Assembly: GCA_021835265.1 (NCBI GenBank) | Contig: JAKBQK010000038.1 | Location: 1-5,632, forward strand | Direction of reading: 5' to 3' | DNA length: 5,632 nt | Source: Thermoplasmata archaeon | GTDB taxonomy: Archaea; Thermoplasmatota; Thermoplasmata; Thermoplasmatales; Thermoplasmataceae | Program-made: the position numbers and the translations under genes | The notes under the pieces: generated by a model | The model's database searches: none | What the model saw: the letters and a program-made list of their open reading frames with translations, nothing else | What the model was told of the DNA's origin: nothing | In this document: positions 1 through 5,181 of the stretch, piece by piece | Position numbering within the stretch: position 1 is the first letter of the stretch | How the letters are laid out: each line of letters begins with the position of its first letter

Positions 1-83
1 CTCACCTGTATCCCATATGATGCAGCTACTGCAAGCAATTCATCTTTAAACAGTGTTGAGAGAACTTCATATTTTGTTGGCAT
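1..83 (-). CDS. 5' end of an unidentified gene, cut by the left edge
   Basis: The reverse strand reads ATG at 83-81 followed by 27 open codons to the window edge, beginning MPTKYEVLSTLFKDELLAVA and continuing ASYGIQV. An in-frame TGA lies three codons upstream of the ATG, so this is the first possible ATG in the frame. There is no Shine-Dalgarno sequence directly upstream, only AT-rich DNA, which would fit a leaderless archaeal transcript. The helical pattern 'LFKDELLAVAASYGI' is reminiscent of the first helices of SAP-like DNA-binding motifs, but 27 residues are too few to assign a family. The gene is transcribed leftward, away from everything else in the window. Confidence 0.5.
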   Translation of the reverse strand, partial: MPTKYEVLSTLFKDELLAVAASYGIQV

Positions 84-516
84 AAAACTTCAATTCCAAA
101 ATAATAATTAATTTTTCCATGGCATATTAATTGTGTAAACCGTTCTTATAACTGTATTGTATTTCTAAAATGATGCATTATTTATCTCAATGGTCAAAAG
201 CATAGCGTCTTGGTTCTTTGACTCACCCCTCGGATTACGCGAGAGGTCATGGTGTGTAGCAACAATAAGCAGTAATTTTTGTGTCCTAATAATTCACGGA
301 CACATACATCTAAAATACATAAAAATGCCAAAAGCAGTCGTAAGATTAAGGCATTTCTGAGAGGTAGAGCTTTAAAATCCACTAAAATTGTTTAAAATTA
401 TGTTATGAAGTTATTTCCGAAGGATATAAAGTTATGATTTAATCCCGGCAGAGGTAGTTCAATGACTATTATATCAATGGGGTCGTAAATGTCCAATATA
501 CAAAAGATATAGGAAA
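84..516. other. Gene-free stretch with no convincing gene
   Basis: No reading frame here is convincing. A 62-codon minus-strand frame at 382-194 (GTG start) is open, but it lacks a ribosome site and its sequence does not look like a known protein. A small GC-richer patch at 224-247 contains a 4-bp stem (CTCG/CGAG) with a 7-nt loop and may be a short structured element. At 159-168 there is one copy of GTATTTCTAA, the core of the repeat family found at 822-1127. The stretch ends in the dyad at 495-525. Confidence 0.5.
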
Positions 517-525
517 TTGTATATT
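495..525 (+). promoter_or_regulatory. Dyad overlapping a TATA-like box upstream of the 78-aa gene
   Basis: AATATACAA at 495-503 and TTGTATATT at 517-525 form a perfect 9-bp inverted repeat with a 13-bp spacer. The right arm contains the best TATA-like box (TATATT, 520-525), about 30 bases before the ATG at 553. In archaea transcription starts roughly 25 bases after the box centre, so the transcript would begin almost at the start codon. A dimeric regulator binding the dyad would cover the promoter. The dyad is seen; the promoter and operator roles are inferred. Confidence 0.4.
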
Positions 526-552
526 TGTCTGGCAATTTATCAACTGATAATT

Positions 553-789
553 ATGGTCGATAAAAAAGAAACCGTAAATGAATCTACTGTGATAGGATTG
601 GAATTTATGGTAGTGCGACTCAATGAAATGGTTGATGAAATTCATGCATGGAATAGGCTATTGAAATATCACACCGGACAGCAAAAGAAGCACACCATCG
701 GAACTCAGAAGGGAAGTTATCGCTATAATCCTAAAACAAAAAAGCTGGAAAGGTTAGACGAAGAAGGCAACCTTATAAAGAGCTATTAG
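553..789 (+). CDS. Small protein of unknown function (78 aa)
   Basis: The frame is open from a TTG at 517, but I chose ATG 553. The 12 residues before it overlap the predicted promoter, and the protein turns hydrophilic exactly at MVDKKE. No Shine-Dalgarno sequence precedes either start, which suits a leaderless transcript from the TATA-like box at 520-525. The middle (about residues 13-35, with EFMVVRLNEMVDEIHAW) is probably one amphipathic helix. It is followed by a basic stretch (GQQKKH) and a C-terminal segment with the character SYRYNPKTKKLERLDEEG, which looks like a small beta hairpin displaying positive charge. There are no membrane segments or cysteines. I do not recognise the family; size and charge suit a small nucleic-acid-binding or accessory protein. 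The gene stands alone, followed by a terminator-like hairpin about 85 bp downstream. Confidence 0.55.
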   Translation: MVDKKETVNESTVIGLEFMVVRLNEMVDEIHAWNRLLKYHTGQQKKHTIGTQKGSYRYNPKTKKLERLDEEGNLIKSY

Positions 790-821
790 CAAGGTACATC
801 TTACAAACATAGGAAACTACG

Positions 822-1127
822 GTACTTCTAAAATATAGATATGTTCGTGAGATAGTGTAATTAGGTCAAATTGAGAAAACAGGATACAAACAGGAAGGAA
901 AAAGATACACATTTCCTGTTTTCGAATTACTGATTTTTTCCCTTTAATCCTGTATTTCTTATGTGTAAATGTTTATCAAAACGACTTTGAAATGTTCCAA
1001 GATGACTCTGATTATTATTAGGTATTTCCCTGTGTTGGCATTAAATTCTCTTACGTCAAATGTTGGATTTGTCAGGTATAGATGCTGGGATGTGAAAACT
1101 CAGTATTTCTAATGTGTAGATATCTTC
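822..1127 (+). repeat. Three degenerate 25-bp direct repeats (core GTATTTCTWATGTGTARAT)
   Basis: Copies begin at 822, 952 and 1103. The copies at 952-970 and 1103-1121 match at 17 of 19 bases, and at 20 of 25 over the full unit. The copy at 822-846 matches the one at 1103-1127 at 20 of 25. Starts are 130 and 151 bp apart, all in the same orientation. The first half alone (GTATTTCTAA) recurs at 159-168. The copies lie in gene-free DNA just left of the GATCATTAT array. The spacing is too wide and irregular for CRISPR. Diverged binding sites are the simplest explanation. Confidence 0.5.
875..940 (+). terminator. Hairpin followed by a T run, likely terminator of the 78-aa gene
   Basis: TTCCTGTTT at 913-921 can pair with AAACAGGAA at 888-896 (9 bp, 16-nt loop). 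The overlapping TCCTGTTTTC at 914-923 can instead pair with GAAAACAGGA at 875-884 (10 bp). The two upstream arms compete for the same downstream arm. A run of six T follows at 933-938. It sits downstream of the stop codon at 787-789. Archaeal termination depends mainly on the T tract, so the hairpin may add little. The competing arms could also be an unrelated regulatory structure. Confidence 0.4.
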
Positions 1128-1262
1128 AAGGGTAAGGATTTATGAGATCATTATTTTTTTAACTTTAGTCGGGAAAGAACGTGATTTTTAACCAATATCA
1201 TTATTTGATCATTATTTTTTATAATGTTATTTTTTATAGGATTTTATTGATTCTGATACAAT

Positions 1263-1386
1263 ATCATTAAGATCATTATACAATATTCATTCTTGCACGC
1301 AAACAAAGTTTTAAAACTAACCTTTTAGTCATTCTTGAAAAAATTATTATGTGCGACTAGAAAAAAAGAATAATGATCTTAATGAT
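1263..1386. repeat. Perfect 17-bp inverted repeat inside the array
   Basis: ATCATTAAGATCATTAT at 1263-1279 is the exact reverse complement of 1370-1386. The arms are 90 bp apart and each holds one full GATCATTAT motif plus a half site. Pairing stops exactly at both ends. The enclosed DNA (1280-1369) has no reading frame of note and contains no further motif copy. Confidence 0.75.
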
Positions 1387-1422
1387 TTGGTTGGTGATAA
1401 AGGAAAATAGCGTAAAAAATGA

Positions 1423-1449
1423 CATTATTTGAAATAATGAGATCATTAT
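1423..1449. repeat. Overlapping palindromes
   Basis: CATTATTTGAAATAATG (1423-1439) is a perfect 17-bp palindrome around a central G. Its right arm is reused in a second dyad: ATAATGA (1434-1440) pairs with TCATTAT (1443-1449) across a GA spacer. The second dyad contains a full GATCATTAT copy. Such chained dyads can bind a row of dimers. Confidence 0.6.
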
Positions 1450-1686
1450 ACTTTTCTTTTGGAGCCATAAAACACGGTATTATAAAAATAATGATCTCTA
1501 CAACGAGATGCGTCCGCGAGAGATAGATCACTTTCCAAGACTGTATTTGTAGGTTTTCTTATGTTGTATTGAAAAGAAGGTTTAGAATACCACCATAATT
1601 CTGTTTCCAGTTATGCTTGGTGTGGTGAGGTTGTAATTTGGCGGATATACAAAGAAGCAGGAGAAGAAAATTCCACAATCTATGTT

Positions 1687-1767
1687 ATGCTCAGGTTTAT
1701 GGTATATGACACTATGGATCATATATTCAACGAGACATACCCCATTAGCAAGGGAGAAAAATTATGA
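1687..1767 (+). CDS. Possible short ORF overlapping the membrane-protein gene (26 aa)
   Basis: ATG 1687 opens 26 codons (MLRFMVYDTMDHIFNETYPI, then SKGEKL) ending in TGA at 1765-1767. This shares ATGA with the start codon of the membrane gene at 1764, the classic junction for coupled translation. The same frame is open back to a TGA at 1570-1572, giving 64 codons of protein-like sequence (for example VSSYAWCGEVVIWRIYKE), but with no ATG, GTG or TTG before 1687. It may be a real small gene with an unusual start, a decayed gene that has lost its 5' end, or chance. No Shine-Dalgarno site sits at a useful distance from 1687. Confidence 0.25.
   Translation: MLRFMVYDTMDHIFNETYPISKGEKL
1720..1756 (+). 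promoter_or_regulatory. TATA-like box and ribosome site before the membrane-protein gene
   Basis: An ATATAT box lies at 1721-1726, and AGGGAG at 1751-1756 is seven bases before ATG 1764. The ribosome site supports that start. If transcription begins about 25 bases after the box, the mRNA would have a leader of about 15 bases and the short upstream frame at 1687-1767 would not be translated from it. The ribosome site is well supported; the box is only a candidate. Confidence 0.45.
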
Positions 1768-2762
1768 ACAAGGACAGCAGTAACAGTACAGCAGACAAAT
1801 TAGATGACTGTAAAGCTTGTTCATTCAAGGCAAATTTGGTGCAATATTGTATAGATAATCAAATAGGACCATTTTCTAAGTATTCCACTTGGAGTTTGGA
1901 TCATGCCCGTGAAGTGCGATTAACTGTTTATCTTTCTTTACTCCAAGTAATTCTTGTGACAATATTTCTCTTTGTTTCACTGAGCGTAATTACAACCCCC
2001 TTCCCGGTTGGATTTAATGTTCTACTTTACATTATTTTTTCAGTTGTGATTCTATATTTCATTCTTCATTACGTATTTTTACATTATTCTGGACTGAAAT
2101 TGAAAGACGTCGATCATGAGTTCAAAGTAGCCAATATTTGTCATGATGCTACTCACGAGAGCATAATCATGAATGACATAGAGAGTATCGCTCACATGTC
2201 CAGAGGCCATAATTGCTTTCCAATTAAATTACGAATTTCGACCACTTCCTTTTTCCGAGAGTCACTCGAGATCCCATTTTATATTGCCATGCTTTCTGTT
2301 GTTCTTGCCACTGTTAACCTTATTATACATAACAAATTCCTGGCCGTTTTGTCGCCTATTGTTTTTCTGGTTTGGTTGGTTTCAGCAGTTTTGTCTCGAT
2401 ATATCCCGAGAAGGAAAAACGATGTCGATCTCATAGAAGTCTATTTGGCTTGTGTCCCAAACACTATTGTTCTGGTTTCATTCAGTTTATACACCGTTTC
2501 ATCATTGACTATGAAAAAAACCACACAGAATACTGATCTGAACAAGTTGTGCTATATCCCTGAACCTGGGTATGAGAAAAAACGTATTTACCTTATAGAT
2601 TCAATTTCAACATCGTTATTCCGGGGAGTTAGGAAAATAGACTTCATAGATGACAATGAACAAGTGGGTGTATCAGATGTCAAGCGATTAGTTACGCCAA
2701 GGTCACTGTCAAAGTGGAATGATTTGTTTTCAGACTTACCGGCAAATAATGTAAAAAAATAA
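1764..2762 (+). CDS. Multi-pass membrane protein of unknown function (332 aa)
   Basis: ATG 1764 has the Shine-Dalgarno sequence AGGGAG seven bases upstream. Hydrophobic segments lie at about residues 53-77, 84-108, 170-189, 191-212 and 222-247, so there are four or five membrane spans arranged as two pairs plus a possible fifth. The N-terminal 50 residues are soluble and contain a CxxC pair (C16, C19) with a third cysteine at 29. A soluble loop (109-169) lies between the pairs, contains several histidines (H118, H127, H131, H144, H149) and ends near FFRESLEIPF. The C-terminal 80 residues are hydrophilic and mixed helix/strand. No transporter, channel or enzyme motif is recognisable and no signal peptide is seen. 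The gene follows the repeat array, so the array could be its control region. The two-span pairs flanked by soluble domains suggest a sensor or effector anchor, but that is speculation. Confidence 0.8.
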   Translation: MNKDSSNSTADKLDDCKACSFKANLVQYCIDNQIGPFSKYSTWSLDHAREVRLTVYLSLLQVILVTIFLFVSLSVITTPFPVGFNVLLYIIFSVVILYFILHYVFLHYSGLKLKDVDHEFKVANICHDATHESIIMNDIESIAHMSRGHNCFPIKLRISTTSFFRESLEIPFYIAMLSVVLATVNLIIHNKFLAVLSPIVFLVWLVSAVLSRYIPRRKNDVDLIEVYLACVPNTIVLVSFSLYTVSSLTMKKTTQNTDLNKLCYIPEPGYEKKRIYLIDSISTSLFRGVRKIDFIDDNEQVGVSDVKRLVTPRSLSKWNDLFSDLPANNVKK

Positions 2763-2775
2763 GTTCAGACTAAAG

Positions 2776-2782
2776 TATATTA
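2776..2782 (+). promoter_or_regulatory. TATA-like box upstream of the 158-aa gene
   Basis: TATATTA lies in the 103-bp gap after the membrane gene. A transcript starting about 25 bases downstream (near 2804) would include the ATG at 2828 and the GTG at 2866. It suggests the 158-aa gene has its own promoter rather than depending on read-through from the membrane gene. Confidence 0.3.
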
Positions 2783-2827
2783 CTTGACGAACCGGGTGGC
2801 AATTCGGCGTTTCCCCATCTTAGACCG

Positions 2828-2869
2828 ATGAGCAAAACCCCTATAGGCATAAGTTTAACGATCGAGTGA
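2828..2869 (+). CDS. Possible 13-codon leader ORF overlapping the next gene
   Basis: ATG 2828 reads MSKTPIGISLTIE and stops at TGA 2867-2869, sharing GTGA with the GTG start of the 158-aa gene at 2866. The larger gene has no Shine-Dalgarno site, so re-initiation after this leader could explain how it is translated. An alternative is that this is the true N-terminus and a frameshift separates it from the downstream gene. It is too short to be convincing alone. Confidence 0.25.
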   Translation: MSKTPIGISLTIE

Positions 2870-3342
2870 GTGACCACTATGTTAGGCTAAAGAAAGGGAA
2901 GTATTATCTGATTTCACTACGTAAAGTGTTCATGGCAGCTTCAATAGAATTTGAGACTACTTTCTTGGTTTTCCTTCGTAATCAGCAGACAGAGCTTATG
3001 ACGGAAGGATACACGGTTGTGAATGCTGTATGGTTGGCAGAGACGTACTTCTACCAAGGCGTCAGAGACTTGTTGCCTGAAGAGGTTGAAAGAGCAAAAG
3101 AGAAGACAAGCAGTTTAGAGGATAAACTTAGCAATGTATTGAGTTCCCAGAAGAGGGTCGCAGATCTTTTTGACTCGTTAAAAGAAGCTCTATCTAAGCA
3201 CGAGTTCTCACTAACGTTCAGCGATAAAGTTTTCGCAGAAAAGAAAAAATGGGAGGAGGAAGTCGCAAAAGTAATGGTTGAGTGTTTCAGTTACAGACGC
3301 GAGATGTTGGAAAGGATTCGAGAATCTGGCATCGGAAAATGA
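2866..3342 (+). CDS. Helical, coiled-coil-rich protein of unknown function (158 aa)
   Basis: The frame is open from 2824, and GTG 2866 is its first usable start; GTG 2926 and ATG 2932 (residue 23, MAASIEFE) are later alternatives. No Shine-Dalgarno sequence precedes GTG 2866, which overlaps the stop of a 13-codon frame. Residues 1-22 are basic (VRLKKGKYYLISLRK). Residues 23-70 form amphipathic helices with aromatic residues (TFLVFLRNQQ, WLAETYFYQG). Residues 75-115 (EEVERAKEKTSSLEDKL onwards) and 125-155 (EKKKWEEEVAKVM onwards) are charged heptad-like helices. There are no membrane segments and no catalytic motif. It may pair with the membrane protein encoded just before it, but the only evidence is proximity. 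Past the TGA stop the frame stays open for another 26 codons (to 3423). Confidence 0.65.
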   Translation: MSDHYVRLKKGKYYLISLRKVFMAASIEFETTFLVFLRNQQTELMTEGYTVVNAVWLAETYFYQGVRDLLPEEVERAKEKTSSLEDKLSNVLSSQKRVADLFDSLKEALSKHEFSLTFSDKVFAEKKKWEEEVAKVMVECFSYRREMLERIRESGIGK

Positions 3343-3442
3343 ATTGAGAACAGAGAGAAGCTTCTGGAGATGTATCTTAAGACTTCTCGTGATGTTTGGG
3401 TAATTATGTTATGGTTGGCCTAATTCAGTTTTGAAATTTTAT

Positions 3443-3714
3443 GATTTTATAATAGATTTTATAGACACGATAAAAGTTCCATTTTCATTACTACTTAGAT
3501 ATGATATTAAGAGATATTAGATATTATAGATTTTATAGAGTCTAATTTTAGATCATACTTTTTGGAACGTAGTGAATGAATTGAAATCTGATTCGGATGA
3601 CAAATTACCAATTAGGGCTTATAAAATCTAAATATCATAAAATCTTGAATTTTAATATCTTAAAAGAAAGGAAAAACGGCACAAGAAGCCGTTCATAAAA
3701 TCTTATAAAAAATC
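3443..3714. repeat. GATTTTATR repeats in two opposing groups, candidate iterons
   Basis: Three copies read GATTTTATA on the plus strand (3443-3451, 3455-3463, 3529-3537). Three read on the minus strand as TATAAAATC (3620-3628) and CATAAAATC (3636-3644, 3694-3702), with a variant, TATAAAAAATC, at 3704-3714. Longer exact matches are ATAGATTTTATAGA at 3452 and 3526 (14 bp) and TCATAAAATCTT at 3635 and 3693 (12 bp). A tandem 7-mer GATATTA occurs at 3513 and 3520. The left group points right and the right group points left, so the whole is a loose dyad centred near 3580. It differs from the GATCATTAT family, so the window has two separate site types. Its place next to the ATPase gene, but not in a promoter, favours a replication or maintenance role over transcription control. 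Confidence 0.6.
3660..3693 (-). terminator. Hairpin and T run after the ATPase gene
   Basis: Read on the minus strand, AACGGC (3693-3688), a 7-nt loop and GCCGTT (3680-3675) make a 6-bp GC-rich stem followed by more T residues (3674-3672) and a T-rich stretch to about 3660. It begins 28 bases after the TAG stop of the minus-strand ATPase gene. This is the most GC-rich spot of the gap, and it is flanked by repeat copies on both sides. The most likely role is ending the minus-strand operon transcript. Confidence 0.6.
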
Positions 3715-3720
3715 TAAAAT

Positions 3721-5145
3721 CTATTCATTCAACAATTTCACTATCTTCACAGGCTTGGTTTTCCCTTTGGCATTTATCATCTCAATACCGTTGCTATCCA
3801 ACATACTGTCAAGTGCAGACTTTACATCGTCCTTATTCATGCCCAGTTTTTGTGCAATGTGTCCCTGAGATGCCCATTCTCCTTTCTTGTCTTGTGTAGC
3901 CCGATAGACTGTCATGATCCCTTTCTCATCCTTCTCTCGCTCAACTCTGTAACCTTTTCCCTCGCGTATCAGATCGCTGTAAGCTTTCTTGATTTGATCA
4001 ACAATTCTTGTAATCTTGACGGGATTCCAAGACTGTCTTCTCCTGTTTAGATATTGATCATAGTAATCAAGGAATACTGCCTTGTATTCTTCGAGGTCCT
4101 TTATCGCACATTGAAGGTCTATCGTATCCATCAAGAGTGTTATTTCCTTGCAATCTCCTGTGCAATTCGGAATTTCTAATTCAAGGTAATTACGATCACG
4201 CTTTATCCTTGAAGCTGCGTAAATCATTGCCAACTGTAAGACTTGGCCCTGAAATTTTGTTGTGGCCTTGATTTCCATGGAATCATCTCTATTCTTATGT
4301 GCTTCAATTCGGGCTACTTGGAGCTGGTCAACATATTCCGCATATCCTTGTTTGAACTCATCTGTGGCATCTACTCTTCTTATCTTTCTTAGAATCTTGA
4401 AATATTCTTCATTCATGTCTTCAAGAAGTTCTTTCGATACTGTTTCACCGTCATCGCCAAGTGGATTGTAGCGCAATGGGGCCTCATCCTTCACATAGAA
4501 AAATCTGAAACCTATGCCCTGTTCCCAGTATTGATCTGATAAATGATTGAGGAATATTGGTGTTGAGGTTAGCCAGGTAGTGCAGTATAAGATGTCAGGA
4601 TACGATTCGTTCCCACGTCCTGTTGTGCCCGAATCCTGTATTTCATTGTCCATTATTTCAGCATACGTTTCGAAAGTGGATGATAGGGCACCGCTTCTGT
4701 TCTCCTTTGCCAGCGTTGACGCTTCATCCCTGATTATTGCCATTGCGTATGGTACGCCATTGTGCTTTGTCTCATCTGGGACCTTGTTAAGATTGGCGAG
4801 TATACTGTGAGGTGTATGTTTCGAGAATAATCGCTTAGTGTTAACTTGAAACGGATTAAGGTGCACAAAGGTTGTTTCAAGGAATCTCCTTGCTCCAGTC
4901 TTGTTTGATCCGGAAGGGCCAAGCCATAAGTGCCCTATTGATGATCTCACTGGGCCCTGTTTAGTTGAATAGCTTGCATTGCATAACGCCATAGACAATT
5001 GTGTCTTTAATATACAATTCAAAACATGATCTGGCACAGGTACAATCTCTTGGACTCTTTGAAAGTAATCCAAGAAGAAGGATTGGCTTACTGGCAATTC
5101 CACACGATTTATATTGTTGTTTTCTTTATTTTCCATTAAGATCAC
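3721..5145 (-). CDS. P-loop ATPase, helicase-like, with C-terminal winged-helix region (474 aa)
   Basis: Residues 76-84 (GPSGSNKTG) form a Walker A loop in which the usual glycine before the lysine is asparagine (N81); K82 and T83 are kept. Residues 134-142 (AMAIIRDEA) fit a Walker B strand with acidic pair D140-E141. A strand ending in polar residues (DILYCTTWLTSTP, 185-197) fits sensor 1, and QGIGFRFFYV (209-218) offers an arginine (R214). This order recalls the helicase part of primase-helicase proteins of phages and plasmids (DUF3987-like), but no primase domain is present. Residues 422-474 (EWASQGHIAQKLGMNKDDV onwards) look like a winged helix. The predicted role is ATP-driven DNA remodelling or replication initiation of a mobile element. 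Two starts compete: GTG 5145 with AGGAG six bases upstream, and ATG 5136 with AGGA ten bases upstream. It lies 36 bp after the AbrB-type gene on the same strand, so it is probably co-transcribed with it. The stop is TAG. Confidence 0.75.
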   Translation of the reverse strand: MILMENKENNNINRVELPVSQSFFLDYFQRVQEIVPVPDHVLNCILKTQLSMALCNASYSTKQGPVRSSIGHLWLGPSGSNKTGARRFLETTFVHLNPFQVNTKRLFSKHTPHSILANLNKVPDETKHNGVPYAMAIIRDEASTLAKENRSGALSSTFETYAEIMDNEIQDSGTTGRGNESYPDILYCTTWLTSTPIFLNHLSDQYWEQGIGFRFFYVKDEAPLRYNPLGDDGETVSKELLEDMNEEYFKILRKIRRVDATDEFKQGYAEYVDQLQVARIEAHKNRDDSMEIKATTKFQGQVLQLAMIYAASRIKRDRNYLELEIPNCTGDCKEITLLMDTIDLQCAIKDLEEYKAVFLDYYDQYLNRRRQSWNPVKITRIVDQIKKAYSDLIREGKGYRVEREKDEKGIMTVYRATQDKKGEWASQGHIAQKLGMNKDDVKSALDSMLDSNGIEMINAKGKTKPVKIVKLLNE

Positions 5146-5146
5146 T

Positions 5147-5156
5147 TCCTGCTCCT
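5147..5156 (-). promoter_or_regulatory. Double ribosome-binding site of the ATPase gene
   Basis: On the minus strand AGGAG (5156-5152) is six bases before GTG 5145, and a second AGGA (5150-5147) is ten bases before ATG 5136. Both spacings are workable, so the protein may begin at either codon, three residues apart. It is the strongest ribosome site in the window. Confidence 0.55.
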
Positions 5157-5181
5157 GTTTACCGACAGGGGCTCATTTTTT

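Larger units (their letters stand above)
1144..1498. repeat. GATCATTAT repeat array, candidate origin or partition site
   Basis: The 9-mer GATCATTAT occurs six times in 353 bp: plus strand at 1146-1154, 1207-1215, 1271-1279 and 1441-1449; minus strand at 1370-1378 and 1488-1496. Longer matches link copies: GATCATTATTTTTT at 1146 and 1207, ATGAGATCATTAT at 1142 and 1437, and GAGATCATTAT again in reverse at 1498-1488. Partial copies lie next to full ones at 1197-1204, 1263-1269 and 1381-1387, with centres 9-11 bp apart, about one helical turn. The surrounding DNA has T6-T7 runs and an exact 12-bp repeat TTATTTTTTATA (1212, 1227), which would melt easily. This is the arrangement expected of iterons beside an unwinding element, but an operator cluster for the downstream membrane gene is also possible. 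Confidence 0.6.
3343..3720. other. AT-rich gap between convergent genes, with repeats
   Basis: This stretch separates the stop codons of two genes facing each other, so it should contain no promoter for either. It is very AT-rich with many T runs (3429-3461) that could end plus-strand transcription. It holds the GATTTTATR repeats and the hairpin listed separately. The imperfect inverted pair GGCCTAATT (3417-3425) and AATTAGGGC (3610-3618) matches at 8 of 9 bases and encloses the left part of the array. Confidence 0.6.

Noticed and set aside
194..382. 62-codon minus-strand open frame with hydrophobic stretch
   Set aside because: GTG start without ribosome site, repeated leucine and cysteine runs typical of chance frames, and no context. 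I see no reason to call it a gene.
440..486. tRNA-like string (AGGTAGTTCAATGA) suggesting a tRNA fragment or attachment site
   Set aside because: It resembles a D-arm only loosely; no anticodon or T arm can be folded and no second copy is found in the window.
822..1498. CRISPR array
   Set aside because: Repeat copies are short and diverged, spacing ranges from about 10 to 150 bp, orientations are mixed, and no cas gene is present.
1144..1498. Insertion sequence or MITE ends
   Set aside because: The inverted repeat is internal to a longer motif array, no target-site duplication is visible at its ends and no transposase gene is present in the window.
1682..1792. Open frame from ATG 1682 running across the membrane gene start
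   Set aside because: It overlaps the better supported start at 1764 in another frame, is only about 35 codons and has no suitably spaced ribosome site.
2790..2810. GC-rich patch with CCG/CGG pairs as a terminator of the membrane gene
   Set aside because: Only three bases pair and no T run follows, so it does not qualify as a terminator.
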